Assembly (NCBI RefSeq): GCF_025263565.1
Contig: NZ_CP079865.1
Location: 1,922,001 to 1,986,000 of the forward strand
Origin: Mycobacterium sp. SMC-8
Lineage (GTDB): Bacteria > Actinomycetota > Actinomycetes > Mycobacteriales > Mycobacteriaceae
Reading direction: 5' to 3'
Length of the DNA stretch: 64,000 bases
Positions 1 to 9,272 of this stretch are shown here, in pieces; position 1 is the first letter of the stretch; each line of letters starts with the position of its first letter. Both the position numbers and the translations under genes were made by a program. A model generated the notes under the pieces. It saw only the letters and a list, made by a program, of their open reading frames with translations, was not told where the DNA came from and did no database searches.

Positions 1-841
1 CGGCGAAGTCGCGAATGTTGCCCATGGTGGTGCCGAGCAGGTCGTACTGGCCGAAGAAGAACCCCCGGACGTCCATGGCGGCGGTTTCGGCGGCGTTGGC
101 GCCCAGCACCACCAGGCGTCCACCGGGCCGCAGGGCGCGGATCGACTCCGCCCACCGCCCGACCGGGTCCAGCACGAGGTCGAATCCCTGCCCGGAGGGG
201 GACAGCGCGCGGGCCTGCCCGGGCCAGTCGGTGTCGGTGTGCAGGACACCGCCCAAAGCGCCATGGGCGACGGCGGCGGCGATCTTGTCGGTCGACGACG
301 ATGTGACGGCGATGACAGCTCCCGCGTGCGAGGCCAATTGCACTGCCATGGTGGCGATTCCGCCGCCAGCGCCGACCACCAGCATGGATTCGCCGGACCG
401 CAGCCGGCCCCGGGTGAACAGCGCCCGGTAGGTGGTCAGCCCGACCAGTGGCAGGGCGGCGGCTTGGGCCCAGGTGAATCCCCCGGGTTTCGGCGCCAGG
501 CATTCGGCCGGGACGCTGACCAACTGCGCGTAAGTGCCGGGACTGCGATCGCCGAGGATCTCCCAGTCCGGGCCGGGAGCCTCCTTGCGCGCGCCCCAGT
601 GCAGGGACGGCACGATCACCACCTCGTCGCCGGTGTCGCGGCGCACGCCGGCCCCGTCGGCGCCGATGACGTGAGGCAGAGGGGAGTGGTAGCGGCCCTG
701 ACGGACCAGCACGTCATGCCAGTTCAGGGCGGCGGCCTTGAGTTCGACGGTCACCCAGCCGGGTTTGTCGACAGGGTCGGGGTAGGGGCCCGGTTGCAGG
801 ACCGCCGGGTCGCCGAACTCGTGGAGGACGACTGCGTGCAA
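1..841 (-). CDS. MDR-family NAD(P)H:quinone/alcohol oxidoreductase, 3' end cut by window edge
   Basis: About 280 residues are readable and the C-terminus lies outside the window. The N-terminal GroES-like part contains ALNWHDVLVRQGRY and HVIGADGAG. The nucleotide-binding part has VVGAGGGIATMAVQLA, followed by a segment placing a nicotinamide cofactor domain. The catalytic-zinc cysteine expected in true alcohol dehydrogenases is not seen at the usual place, so a zinc-independent quinone oxidoreductase/enoyl reductase-type activity is more likely; the substrate is unknown. The start is a TTG (839-841), 4 bp after the stop of the SnoaL-like gene, so the two are probably co-transcribed as the tail of the long minus-strand catabolic operon. 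Confidence 0.75.
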   Translation of the reverse strand, partial: MHAVVLHEFGDPAVLQPGPYPDPVDKPGWVTVELKAAALNWHDVLVRQGRYHSPLPHVIGADGAGVRRDTGDEVVIVPSLHWGARKEAPGPDWEILGDRSPGTYAQLVSVPAECLAPKPGGFTWAQAAALPLVGLTTYRALFTRGRLRSGESMLVVGAGGGIATMAVQLASHAGAVIAVTSSSTDKIAAAVAHGALGGVLHTDTDWPGQARALSPSGQGFDLVLDPVGRWAESIRALRPGGRLVVLGANAAETAAMDVRGFFFGQYDLLGTTMGNIRDFA

Positions 842-845
842 CGAC

Positions 846-1271
846 TCAGGCCAATCCGAGTTGGGTGAGCAGCGTCGTGACGTTCCAGTAGGCGTGTACG
901 GACACTGCGCGGCCGGTGTTGTCGACCTCCCAAACATCCATCCCAGTGACGTCGAACGGTTTGCCGGTGGGCGGCACACCCGGCGGAAAACCTTCGCCGG
1001 TGTGTGTGCCGGTCATCCGCCACTCCTGGGTGACCCGGTTGTTGGCCGTGTCGACAAGCGGCTCGCCGACCGGGTGGAAAGCCATGTCGGGAAAGCCGCT
1101 CCAGGCCGCGGTGAAGAACCCGGCCGCGCCCCCACGGTCGGTGATCGGTTCCGGCAGCGACGGATCCCGCCAGTCGACGGTCTCGGCGATCACGTCGAGT
1201 GCGGTGTCGAGGTCGCGTTGGGTCCACGCGGCGAAATATCGGGCGGGATACCCCGCGAGGTCGGAGGTCAT
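846..1271 (-). CDS. SnoaL-like (NTF2-fold) protein
   Basis: A 141-residue protein with the SnoaL/NTF2-like cone fold pattern: N-terminal ARYFAAWTQRDLDTALD helix, WRDPSL, the GFPDMAFHP strand, and the GKPFDVTGMDVWEV strand. Members of this fold act as cyclases, isomerases or small hydrolases, and the family alone does not give the substrate. A longer open frame reaches 1376, but the residues before MTSDLAGYP do not look like protein, so the ATG at 1271 is chosen. It sits between the DUF7064/7065-like gene (79 bp upstream) and the MDR gene (4 bp downstream) on the same strand. Confidence 0.7.
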   Translation of the reverse strand: MTSDLAGYPARYFAAWTQRDLDTALDVIAETVDWRDPSLPEPITDRGGAAGFFTAAWSGFPDMAFHPVGEPLVDTANNRVTQEWRMTGTHTGEGFPPGVPPTGKPFDVTGMDVWEVDNTGRAVSVHAYWNVTTLLTQLGLA

Positions 1272-1350
1272 CCGCGAAACGTAGCGCCGCCGCGGGCGCG
1301 GCTGCGTCCCCCTTAGGAGGGGTTTTCGGCCGCCACACGACGGGGCGGAG

Positions 1351-2370
1351 TCATTTGAGCGTCGGGCGGTACTCATACGAGCGGCTGCGGCTGAGCGCGA
1401 ACTCGAGGATCCCGCGACCGGTGACTTCTCCCATCCGGAACTCCGCCAGGCGGTCGGTGAGCGACGAGTCCAGTGTGCGGGCGTTCACAGATCCGTCGAG
1501 CGGGTAGACGTCGAATTCGAGGTGGTCGATACCGGCCGGCTTTCCGTGGTGACCGCCGTACCCGCCGCCGGCCATGTAACCGCCTTTGGCCGAAGCGTCG
1601 ATCTCCATCGGGTAGCGCCGTCCGCCGGCGGTCCGCACGTCGAGGGTGCCGGACTGCAGATCCAGTGAATCGTCGAAGTCCAAGTCATGTGTCACGTCCA
1701 CGATCACGTCGAGCGCGCCGTCCTCGTGCATCACCGCGCCTTCGAGCAGCACGCGGCGGTGGTCACGGGTTTCGACGAGCAGGAAGCCGACGGAGTACTC
1801 GGGGAACTGCGCCTGGCACCACAGGTGCGCTCCCTGCCCGCCGGACATGGTGCGGACACCCCGGGACCGGTCGCGCTGACCGAACCAGCGGTCGACCGAT
1901 CGGGACTTCCCGTCGATGGTCAAAGTGCCTTCGTAGTAACCGGACTGGAAAAGATGGTCGAAGGACGAGGGGGCGCCTTCAGCGTTGGTTACCGCGATCT
2001 CACCGATCCACGCCGGCGTGCGGGCAAGCCAGATCAGGTCGAATTCGACTTGCGAAGGATTCGCCGCCAGTTTCAGCTCCCAGACCTTATTGGGTTCGAC
2101 GACGCGGAAGCGGAACGGTCCGGCTCCGCCTCCGTCGGTGGCGCTGAGTTCGGTTGAGAAGCGGAGATTGCGTTGCTGATCTTCGGTACTCACGATGACA
2201 AAGCCGTCAGCGGTGTCGCGCGGTGGGTAACTGCCGAAGCCGAAGATAACCGACGGATGTCCCTGGTCGCGCGGGTGCATGTTGAACACGAATCGGTCGA
2301 AGAACCGATCCGGTAGACCCTGGACACCAGGCTGGACCAGCTCATCATGGAAAACTGCCGGTTCCGTCAT
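1351..2370 (-). CDS. DUF7064/DUF7065-like (lipocalin/CrtC-type fold) protein
   Basis: A 339-residue protein with no signal peptide or transmembrane segment. It resembles the two-domain beta-barrel proteins (hydroxyneurosporene-synthase/AttH-like, now DUF7065 plus DUF7064) found beside actinobacterial lipid and steroid catabolism genes. Visible landmarks are FGFGSYPPRDTADGF near the N-terminus, QSGYYEGTLTIDG, the DRWFGQRDRSRGVR stretch in the middle, and a C-terminal ending SRSYEYRP. No catalytic residues can be assigned. Its ATG overlaps the stop of the phosphotransferase gene (ATGA at 2367-2370), so translation is coupled; such proteins often pair with an APH-family kinase. Confidence 0.65.
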   Translation of the reverse strand: MTEPAVFHDELVQPGVQGLPDRFFDRFVFNMHPRDQGHPSVIFGFGSYPPRDTADGFVIVSTEDQQRNLRFSTELSATDGGGAGPFRFRVVEPNKVWELKLAANPSQVEFDLIWLARTPAWIGEIAVTNAEGAPSSFDHLFQSGYYEGTLTIDGKSRSVDRWFGQRDRSRGVRTMSGGQGAHLWCQAQFPEYSVGFLLVETRDHRRVLLEGAVMHEDGALDVIVDVTHDLDFDDSLDLQSGTLDVRTAGGRRYPMEIDASAKGGYMAGGGYGGHHGKPAGIDHLEFDVYPLDGSVNARTLDSSLTDRLAEFRMGEVTGRGILEFALSRSRSYEYRPTLK

Positions 2371-3392
2371 GGACGCTCCTCTATCGCTTCCTCGGCCTCT
2401 TGCAGGAATGCAGGCACCAGCCGGGGGTCGTCGTAGTACGGGTCACCGTGCCCACTTGCCGCGCGGCGCCCCGAATAGTCGTACAGGACAGCGAGTTTCC
2501 ACAAGGCGAGCGTGGTGTACCAGCGCAAGCCCGACAGGTCGCGACCTGTAGCGCTGGCGTAGCGATCCGCCAGCTGTGACCGGGTCGGGTAGCCCTGCTC
2601 ACACATCGCGAGGCCGAGTTCCGCTGTCGGGTTAACCGGACGGCCGGCTTCCGGAACGGTAGCGAGGAAGTAGCCGAGGTCGAGCAGCGGGTCGCCGATG
2701 GTGGCCAATTCCCAGTCCAGGACGGCAGCGACCCGTCCAGGCCCTTCGGGGGCAAGCACCACATTGCCGAGGCGGAAATCGCAGTGGATGATCGAATCTC
2801 CCGATTCTCCTGGAGTGTTCGCCGTCAGCCAGGAGAAAACCGGCGCAAACCGCGGCGGTGGATCGCCGTTGTCGTCGGCGACGAGTCGATTGATGGTCCG
2901 CAGATGCCGGGCATTGAAACCTGCGGGGCGGCCGGCATCGGCAAGGCCGGTCGATCGCCAGTCGACGGCGTGCAACGCCACCATCGTGTCGATGAGACTC
3001 GCGCCGATCTCCGCCCGTGCGGTTGGGGCGTCTAGCGGTGCCGGGGTCGACGAGGTCACGACCGGGCCTGCGATGTAGCTCATCACATACAGCGGGACAT
3101 CGAGGATCTCGCCGGCCTGCGCCGTCGCCAAGACCCGCGGCGCCGGAACGGTCGTCTCCTGCAGTGCGGTGAGGAACCGGGCCTCGCGAAGCACATCGTG
3201 TGCACCGGGAGGGCTCGGCGGCGGGGGCGGGCGGCGCACGATGACCTGACGGTTCCCGTCGGAGACCAGATACGTCAGGTTCGAGTGACCGTCACCGATT
3301 CGCCTCGTCGTGAGTTGGCCCGAAAGTAGACCCCTGTCCGCGAGGAAGCTTCCCAACGCTCGCAGGGTTTCGTCGGTCCAATGCCAGCTCAC
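2367..3392 (-). CDS. APH/ACAD10-type phosphotransferase
   Basis: A 341-residue aminoglycoside-phosphotransferase-fold kinase. Visible motifs: ATP-binding N-lobe with GDGHSNLTYLV and QVIVRRPP, catalytic loop IHCDFRLGNVV (Brenner HxDxxxxN motif), and the metal-binding VLDWELATIGDPLLDLGY. The family (ACAD10 N-terminal-like) phosphorylates hydroxyacyl or small-alcohol substrates; in eukaryotic ACAD10/11 it phosphorylates 4-hydroxyacyl-CoAs before dehydrogenation. Next to acyl-CoA genes here, a hydroxyacyl-CoA kinase role is plausible but is inference. Antibiotic resistance is unlikely. It lies 12 bp downstream of a crotonase gene and is coupled to the following DUF gene. Confidence 0.75.
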   Translation of the reverse strand: MSWHWTDETLRALGSFLADRGLLSGQLTTRRIGDGHSNLTYLVSDGNRQVIVRRPPPPPSPPGAHDVLREARFLTALQETTVPAPRVLATAQAGEILDVPLYVMSYIAGPVVTSSTPAPLDAPTARAEIGASLIDTMVALHAVDWRSTGLADAGRPAGFNARHLRTINRLVADDNGDPPPRFAPVFSWLTANTPGESGDSIIHCDFRLGNVVLAPEGPGRVAAVLDWELATIGDPLLDLGYFLATVPEAGRPVNPTAELGLAMCEQGYPTRSQLADRYASATGRDLSGLRWYTTLALWKLAVLYDYSGRRAASGHGDPYYDDPRLVPAFLQEAEEAIEERP

Positions 3393-3404
3393 TCGGCGAC
3401 CCAG

Positions 3405-4193
3405 TCACTCGCCACGAAACACCGGCTTGCGCTTCTCTGTGAAGGCGGACAATCCATCTCGGGCGTCTCGCGAGGCTGCGACGCGCGCCAGAGCCTGTGC
3501 CTCATCTTCAAGTTGCGCCTCGAACGGCGTACCTAGCGAACGCGCCAACAGCCGACGGACCTCGCCGTATGCACGGGTCGGACCCGCGCTGAGCCGCTCG
3601 GCGGCCTTACGTGCCGCCTCGTCGGCGGCGTCATCGGACAGGACGTAGTCGACAAGGCCGACTTCATGCGCCGTCGCTGCGTCGAGGACCTCGCCCAGCA
3701 ACAGATACCGGCGAGCGCGGGCGATGCCCATTCGTGACGCGAGGCCGAAACTTGCCCCGAGGTCGCAGGTGAATCCTATGTGGGAGTAGGCGGCCGCAAA
3801 GGACGCCGACTCCGCGCTGAAAACGAGATCGCAATTGGCGATAATCGACACCGCCCCTCCGGCGGCTGTGGCATGAACACACGCAATCAGCGGAGCGTCC
3901 ATGCGCATCAGCCTCGCCATAGCCGTATGCAGTCCGATTGTGCTCTTCAGCACGGTGGCCGGCGCGGAGTCGATATCAGTTGTGAACTGCTCCAGATCAC
4001 CCCCGACGCTGAAGTGGGAACCTGTCGCACGCAACAGAACCGCCCGGATGTCGCTTCGCGAACTGAGTTCGACTGCCAGCAGGCCGAACTCGTGACAGAA
4101 GGTTAGATCGAAACTATTGCCGCGCTGTGGTCGACTCAGGGTGACGACGGCCAACCCGTCGTCCACATGGAGCTGAAATGCTTTGTAGCCCAA
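3405..4193 (-). CDS. Enoyl-CoA hydratase/isomerase (crotonase)
   Basis: A 262-residue crotonase. The oxyanion-hole segments are GSHFSVGGDLEQF and ATAAGGAVSIIANCDLVF; the C-terminus ends AFTEKRKPVFRGE, typical of the family. The usual hydratase glutamates are not obvious (AYSHIGFTCDLGASFGL is in that region), so an isomerase or hydrolase activity is as likely as hydration. An open frame extends to 4301, but that would overlap the upstream gene by 40 bp. A TTG at 4193 is preceded by AAAGGA at a good distance and gives the expected family N-terminus (YKAFQLHVDDGLAVV). Confidence 0.8.
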   Translation of the reverse strand: MGYKAFQLHVDDGLAVVTLSRPQRGNSFDLTFCHEFGLLAVELSSRSDIRAVLLRATGSHFSVGGDLEQFTTDIDSAPATVLKSTIGLHTAMARLMRMDAPLIACVHATAAGGAVSIIANCDLVFSAESASFAAAYSHIGFTCDLGASFGLASRMGIARARRYLLLGEVLDAATAHEVGLVDYVLSDDAADEAARKAAERLSAGPTRAYGEVRRLLARSLGTPFEAQLEDEAQALARVAASRDARDGLSAFTEKRKPVFRGE

Positions 4194-4261
4194 TGCGATC
4201 CTGTCCTTTCCGACGATTCCGTGTTCCGCCGCGGCTCGCGGCGGCAATCCTGAGTCCTTTG

Positions 4262-4657
4262 CTACGTATTTGCCTTGGACTGCAACTCCTGCATATCCCA
4301 ATAGTCGCGGTAGCTTGTGATCTTGCCGCTGTCATTGAGCGTCAGCACCCCGGCCACCGGAATGGATACGATGACGGTTCCATCGCGATCGATCAGGTCA
4401 TCGGTCCGCTCTGTCCAGACGACTTCCCCGGTCTGTCCGATTCGCACCATTCGGACTTGCACTGTCTCCAGGTTGTAGCCGACCCGGAATTGATCAAGCA
4501 GTGCGATGGCCTCTGCAGCGCCATGTGTCTCGGGGATGCCGGGAGCAGCCAGCCAAGGCGCATCCGCGGTCAAGGTGTCGGTGAAAGCGGCACAAAGCTC
4601 GCCGTAGCTGATGCTCCAGCGTGCGAAGAAGTATTCAACTTTCGTAATGTGATGCAT
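4262..4657 (-). CDS. Limonene-1,2-epoxide hydrolase-like protein
   Basis: A 131-residue small NTF2-fold protein. The order of motifs fits the limonene-epoxide-hydrolase family: a conserved ERTDDL segment holding an Arg-x-Asp pair, then PVAGVLTL, then KITSYRDYWD with the third acidic residue; in LEH the Asp-Arg-Asp triad activates water for one-step epoxide opening. It lies between the P450 (34 bp upstream) and a crotonase on the same strand. The P450 could epoxidise the substrate and this protein open the epoxide; this is inference from position. Other NTF2-fold activities (isomerase, cyclase) remain possible. Confidence 0.65.
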   Translation of the reverse strand: MHHITKVEYFFARWSISYGELCAAFTDTLTADAPWLAAPGIPETHGAAEAIALLDQFRVGYNLETVQVRMVRIGQTGEVVWTERTDDLIDRDGTVIVSIPVAGVLTLNDSGKITSYRDYWDMQELQSKANT

Positions 4658-4691
4658 TTTCAGAGACTCCTCGTTGGTGGCGGTCGCCAGC

Positions 4692-6017
4692 TCACTCGGC
4701 GAACGTGATCTTGACGGGCAGGTTCTTCAGTCCGCCGACGAACGTGGTCTGTACCACCTTGGCCGGGCCGGTCAACTCGATGGATTCGACCTTGGGCAGC
4801 AACTCTTCAGCCATGATCCGAAGTTCCTGCTTCGCCAGCGCCATACCGATGCACAGATGCGGACCGTACCCGAAGGCGATGTGCTTGTTCGGGTGGCGGT
4901 CGATGTTGAACACATCGGGATCATCGAATACGTCGGCGTCGCGGTTGGCCGACTGGTAGAGCAGCATCAACCGATCGCCGACGTTGATCGAGCGGCCGCG
5001 CAGCTGATACGGCTCCAAGGCCGTGCGCATGAAGTGTTTGACCGGCGAGGACCACCGCAGCGTCTCGTTGACCCAATCCGGGATCAGCGAAAGATCGCTG
5101 CGGATGCGTTGCAGCAGTGCAGGATTCTCGGCTAGCGCCTGAATTCCGGTGGCTAGTGTCGCCGACGTGGTGTCATGGCCGGCGGTAGCGACGGCCACGA
5201 AGTACCCGTACGCGGTCTCTGGCGGGTAGAGCTCCCCGGCCTCGGTTCGCGCTGTGGCGATGATGGTCGCCAGATCGTCGCGTGGATTGGCCCGCCGGTC
5301 CTGAAGCAGGCCATCGAAATACCCGTAGAAGTCTTGGACCGCCGCGGCCCACTGCTGCGCGGCTGCGGCCGGCGAGAGCGGCTCGATGTCCTCGCGGATT
5401 GCGTCGGGGTCGGCGGTACCGAAAAGATCCTGGCTCAGCGACATCATCCGAGGTTCGTCGGCCTCTGGGAGGCCGAACAGGCTCATGATGACGTGAAGGG
5501 GATAGAACTTAGTGAAGCCCTGGACGAAGTCGAGTTCGCCATCGGTCTGCAGCAACCGGTCAACGGCTTCCCTGGCCAGTGCCCTGATGCGCGTCTCCCA
5601 CTGCTCCAGGTTTCTGGGCCGGAACCAGTCCGCGGCGATATTGCGGACCTGAGTGTGCTCCGGCGGATCGAGATAGGGCAGCGTTTCCAGGATCCGCAGA
5701 CTCCCGCCCGTCAGCGACTTGGTGAACTCGTCTCCGGCGATGTTGGTCAGGATCGGGTTCTCCGAACCCGGATTGTCCCCGCCGCCGTTGGTGAAGATCT
5801 GCGGCTGACGCTCGATCTCCATGATGTCGGCGTGCTTGCTGACCAGGTAGATGGGATCGAAACCGTCGACGTAGCCGATACCCAGCGGGTTGTTCTCCCG
5901 CAGCCATCGGTAGGCCTCGTACAGGGCCACCTCGTCGCGGTGGCCCTCCGCCAGGATGATCTGTTTGGCCACCCAGTCGGGGACAGCAAAATCTGTTTGT
6001 CTCTGAGTGGATGTCAT
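4692..6017 (-). CDS. Cytochrome P450 monooxygenase
   Basis: A 441-residue soluble bacterial P450. I-helix oxygen-binding motif AGHDTT at about 279-284, ExxR of the K-helix (ETLR, 318-321) and the haem loop [10 protein letters not shown] with proximal Cys389. The length and the [12 protein letters not shown]-helix match class I actinobacterial enzymes of the CYP124/125/142-like sort that hydroxylate lipids, terpenoids or steroids; the exact family cannot be assigned by eye. No ferredoxin or ferredoxin reductase gene is nearby, so electrons must come from elsewhere. It is followed 40 bp later by the acyl-CoA synthetase gene in reverse order (upstream in transcription). Confidence 0.92.
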   Translation of the reverse strand: MTSTQRQTDFAVPDWVAKQIILAEGHRDEVALYEAYRWLRENNPLGIGYVDGFDPIYLVSKHADIMEIERQPQIFTNGGGDNPGSENPILTNIAGDEFTKSLTGGSLRILETLPYLDPPEHTQVRNIAADWFRPRNLEQWETRIRALAREAVDRLLQTDGELDFVQGFTKFYPLHVIMSLFGLPEADEPRMMSLSQDLFGTADPDAIREDIEPLSPAAAAQQWAAAVQDFYGYFDGLLQDRRANPRDDLATIIATARTEAGELYPPETAYGYFVAVATAGHDTTSATLATGIQALAENPALLQRIRSDLSLIPDWVNETLRWSSPVKHFMRTALEPYQLRGRSINVGDRLMLLYQSANRDADVFDDPDVFNIDRHPNKHIAFGYGPHLCIGMALAKQELRIMAEELLPKVESIELTGPAKVVQTTFVGGLKNLPVKITFAE

Positions 6018-6057
6018 CGGTGTTCTCCTTTAGTTGTGTGGCTCTTCGGGTGCGCGG

Positions 6058-7617
6058 TCATAGGGAATCGCCCAGCAGGCTCTCCCGCAGTGCGCGTTTG
6101 AGCACCTTGTTGCTGGCGGTTAAGGGCAGCGAGTCGGTGAAGTGGACTTGTTTGGGCACCTTGTAGCCGGCAATGAGTGGACGGCAGTGCTCGATGACCC
6201 GGTTTTCGGACAGTCCCGAACTCGGCTCGGCGACGACGACCGCGACCACCCGTTCGCCCCATTTCTCATCCGGTAGGCCGACGACCGCGCACATCATGAC
6301 GCCGTCGAGGCGCAGCACGACCTGTTCGACCTCGGTGGAGTAGACGTTGGATCCCCCGGTCACGATCATGTCCTTGATCCGGTCGACGAGAAACAGCAAT
6401 CCATCGGTGGTGCGGTATCCGCAGTCGCCGGAGTAGTACCAACCGTCGCGGAAGGCGGACGCTGTCGTTTGAGGCCGGTTGAAGTACCCGGTTATCAGCG
6501 ACGGTGAACGGATCAGAAACTCGCCTACTTCGCCGGGCGGCAACTCACCACCGTCGGTGCCGGCGATCTTGATCTCGACTAACGGCAGCGGGCGGCCGCA
6601 AGACTGCAGTACGGTCTCATCTTCGAGTCGGTGGTCAGCGGCCGACAGGACCGTTACGCCGGCGCTCGTCTCGGTGGCGCCGTAGAAATTCGCGAAATCA
6701 CAGTCGATTTCGGCCAGAGCACGTTTGAGCAGGCTCAGCCCGATAGCCGCGCCTGCGTAGATGATCAGCCGTACTGATGAATAGTCCGCACGGGCGGCGG
6801 CCGGGTCGTCGAGCAGCATCTGGATCACGGTGGGGACCAACGGCACCACCGTGGGTCGCTCGCTCGCGATGATTTCGATGAGCCGTGCGGGTGTCGGCAT
6901 GGAGTGGACCGCCACCGGAACTCCGTTGTAGAGCGCCTGCAGGGCAAGTCCGACACCCATGGCGTGAAACAGCGGCATGACGGTCAGCATGAGGTCATCG
7001 GAGGTATAGCCGAAGGACGGCTCGAGATGCTCGCAGAGCCGCAGATAGAGGTAGCCCTGGTGGGACAACTGCGCACCCTTGGGCCGGCCGGTCGTGCCCG
7101 AGGTGTACATCAGGATGGCCGTGTGCCAGGGGTTGACGTCGACGGCTGGGTCCTCCGTCGGAGCCGCGCGGGTCAGGGTGTCCAACTCGTCGGTTCCCGT
7201 TCGGGCCGAGTCGAATCCGATGACCCGTAGATCTCCGCCGCTTGAGGTGGCGAGGTCTTTGGCGAGATCCAGATACTCGCGATCCGCGATGAGCACCCGA
7301 GGCTTCGCATCGGCCAAGATCTCTTCGATCTCTGGAGCGGCCAGCCGCCAATTCACCGGGAGTAGGGCCGCACCCAGCTTGTTGGCTGCGAACAGGACCT
7401 CGAAGTATCTGGCGGTGTTCTTGGCCAGAAATGCGACGCGGTCTGCGGCCACAACGCCGAGACCGGCAAGTGCATTCGCGATCTGGTTCGAGCGGGAGTT
7501 CAACTGGGCGAACGACATCCGGCCGGTATCGTCACGCAATGCGAGCCGACCGGGCTCAGTCCGCGCATAGTGCCGCGGGATATCACCGAGCGTCTTGATC
7601 TCTGCGTACAGCCACAT
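6058..7617 (-). CDS. Acyl-CoA synthetase (FadD-type, ANL superfamily)
   Basis: A 519-residue adenylate-forming enzyme. Motif A3 YTSGTTGRPKGA at about 171-182, the A5 region NFYGATETSAG, A7/A8 YYSGDCGYRTTDGLLFLVDRIKDMI and the C-terminal catalytic lysine region NKVLKRALRE. It activates a carboxylic acid to its acyl-CoA with ATP. Length and architecture suit medium/cyclic or aryl acids rather than a fatty acyl-AMP ligase. It starts at an ATG 11 bp after the end of the SDR gene, within the same minus-strand operon, and probably supplies the CoA ester that the neighbouring dehydrogenase, hydratase and SDR enzymes process. Confidence 0.88.
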   Translation of the reverse strand: MWLYAEIKTLGDIPRHYARTEPGRLALRDDTGRMSFAQLNSRSNQIANALAGLGVVAADRVAFLAKNTARYFEVLFAANKLGAALLPVNWRLAAPEIEEILADAKPRVLIADREYLDLAKDLATSSGGDLRVIGFDSARTGTDELDTLTRAAPTEDPAVDVNPWHTAILMYTSGTTGRPKGAQLSHQGYLYLRLCEHLEPSFGYTSDDLMLTVMPLFHAMGVGLALQALYNGVPVAVHSMPTPARLIEIIASERPTVVPLVPTVIQMLLDDPAAARADYSSVRLIIYAGAAIGLSLLKRALAEIDCDFANFYGATETSAGVTVLSAADHRLEDETVLQSCGRPLPLVEIKIAGTDGGELPPGEVGEFLIRSPSLITGYFNRPQTTASAFRDGWYYSGDCGYRTTDGLLFLVDRIKDMIVTGGSNVYSTEVEQVVLRLDGVMMCAVVGLPDEKWGERVVAVVVAEPSSGLSENRVIEHCRPLIAGYKVPKQVHFTDSLPLTASNKVLKRALRESLLGDSL

Positions 7618-7628
7618 GTGAAGTCTCC

Positions 7629-8387
7629 TCAGCCCACGGATATTCCGCCGTTGATGCTGATCGCCTGCCCGGTGATTCGGGCGGCAGCAGGACTCGCGAG
7701 ATACAGCGCCATCGACGCGAGGTCGTCCGGAGTGGCGACGCCCAGATGTGCCATGGCGGCAGCCTTCTCGAACAGCTTTGCGCTGAAGGGATCCGAGCCG
7801 ATCAGCGCCGCGCCCGGGGTGTCGGAGATCAGCGACGGGGTGAGGACATTGATGCGCACGCCTTCGCGCTTGACCTCCAGGGCAGCGGCTTTGGAGAACA
7901 TCACGATCGCCGCCATCGCCGCACCGATCAGTGTTTCCCCGGGCGTGGCGACCTTGGCGGCGTCCGAGGCCACGTTGATGATCGAGCCGCTGCGATTGTC
8001 CCGCATGGCGGGTAAGACCGCCTGCATCATGTGCAGTGGCGGCAGGATGATCTCGGTGATGCGCTGCTGGACAGTCTCGATCGGGATGGTGTGCAACAGT
8101 CGCGGGTGGTCACGGGGACCGGTGGTATTCATCAGTACGTCAATTGATCCGAGCAGCGCTCGACATTCCGCCTCAGCGCGCATTGCGTCGTGCGGGTCTG
8201 CCGCGTCGACGCGGACAAAGCTCACGTCACAGTTGGCCGCGCGGGCCAGAACGTGTTCTCGGGCCGATTGCCCCCTCGCGTCGTTGCGGCCGAGGATCAC
8301 GACCCGAGCGCCCTGCTCGGCGAACTGGGCCGCCGTCTCCAGCCCGACGCCCGCCGTACCGCCGAGTACTGCGACGCCGGTACTCAT
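7629..8387 (-). CDS. Atypical short-chain dehydrogenase/reductase lacking the catalytic Tyr and Lys
   Basis: A 252-residue SDR with a Rossmann GGTAGVG turn, a NAD(P)-binding DAADP region, LMNTTGPRD in place of NNAG, and the C-terminal ITGQAISINGGISVG typical of classical SDRs. In the active-site region, NVASDAAK is followed by GETLIGAAMAAIV, so the usual Y-x3-K pair is absent: by alignment Tyr is replaced by Ile and Lys by Met. It may be a non-enzymatic partner or use another mechanism. It is ATGA-coupled to the preceding SDR gene (8384-8387), suggesting that the two proteins work together. Confidence 0.75.
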   Translation of the reverse strand: MSTGVAVLGGTAGVGLETAAQFAEQGARVVILGRNDARGQSAREHVLARAANCDVSFVRVDAADPHDAMRAEAECRALLGSIDVLMNTTGPRDHPRLLHTIPIETVQQRITEIILPPLHMMQAVLPAMRDNRSGSIINVASDAAKVATPGETLIGAAMAAIVMFSKAAALEVKREGVRINVLTPSLISDTPGAALIGSDPFSAKLFEKAAAMAHLGVATPDDLASMALYLASPAAARITGQAISINGGISVG

Positions 8388-9259
8388 CGCACCTCGTTGA
8401 GGATCTCGGGCAGCGACGATCGGTGGAACCCATCGAACGCCTCGTTGTTCGTGGCGGGCTGCAGATCCCACCATCCCCGTCGGGCGTTGGGGGCGCCGCC
8501 GTCGATCCGGATGCACGATCCGGTGATGTAGCTTGCCGCCCGGGACAGCAGGAATACGATCGCGGCCGACACCTCGGCCTCGGTTCCGAACCGCTGCAGG
8601 GGGATACCGGGGGTCAGATCGTTCTGGATGAACGCGGTGTCCTTGGCTTCGTAGGTGTCCAGACCTTGCGAGGCAATCGAGCCGGGGGCGACGGTGTTGA
8701 CCCGAACACCCGACTCCGCCCATTCCGTTGCGGCGCACTCGCTGAGTGTCAGCATTCCGCCGCGGGCGGCGGCGGAATGGGAGAAGTGTGGCCAGCCGTG
8801 CCAGATGTCGGCGATCATGTTCACGATTGAGCCGCCGTGGTCGACCATCCACCGGTTGTAGACCTCGCGCATCACGATGAATCCACCGGTCAGATTGCTG
8901 CGGACGACCGCCTCGAAGCCCTTCGTCGAGATGGACTTCATCGGAGCGCGATACTGGCCTCCGGCGTTGTTGACCAGGCCGTCGATGCGCCCCCGGTCGA
9001 CCAGCACCTGCTCGACCGTGGCGATGACCGAGTCCTCGTCACGGATATCGGCGATATGGATTGATATCGAGCCCCCATCGGATTCGATCTCGCCGCGGAC
9101 CCGCTCGAGCTTGCCGGTACTGCGTCCGACTATCGCGACATGCGCTCCGAGAGAGGCCAACTCGTGCGCGGTACAGCGCCCGATGCCGCTGCCGCCGCCG
9201 GTGACGATGACTGTCCGGCCGGCGAACAGGTCCTGCCGGTAAATGGAATCGTAAGGCAC
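8384..9259 (-). CDS. DECR-like short-chain dehydrogenase/reductase
   Basis: A 291-residue SDR. N-terminal TGGGSGIG cofactor turn, IADIRDEDSV, LVNNAGGQY, APGSI and ITGSCIRIDGG. Where classical SDRs carry Y-x3-K it has HSAAARGGM, i.e. Ser-x3-Arg, close to the Ser-x3-Lys of 2,4-dienoyl-CoA reductases, so an acyl-CoA double-bond reduction or an altered 3-hydroxyacyl-CoA activity is likely. The start is a GTG at 9259 preceded by AAAGAGA; a longer open frame upstream runs through the neighbouring gene and is not used. It lies between a crotonase (13 bp upstream) and the second SDR, with a 4-bp overlap. Confidence 0.75.
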   Translation of the reverse strand: MPYDSIYRQDLFAGRTVIVTGGGSGIGRCTAHELASLGAHVAIVGRSTGKLERVRGEIESDGGSISIHIADIRDEDSVIATVEQVLVDRGRIDGLVNNAGGQYRAPMKSISTKGFEAVVRSNLTGGFIVMREVYNRWMVDHGGSIVNMIADIWHGWPHFSHSAAARGGMLTLSECAATEWAESGVRVNTVAPGSIASQGLDTYEAKDTAFIQNDLTPGIPLQRFGTEAEVSAAIVFLLSRAASYITGSCIRIDGGAPNARRGWWDLQPATNNEAFDGFHRSSLPEILNEVR

Positions 9260-9272
9260 GTTTCGTCTCTTT

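Noticed and set aside
2367..3392. Antibiotic phosphotransferase (resistance gene)
   Set aside because: The kinase fold matches, but it is embedded in a lipid-catabolic operon and resembles the ACAD10-type group.
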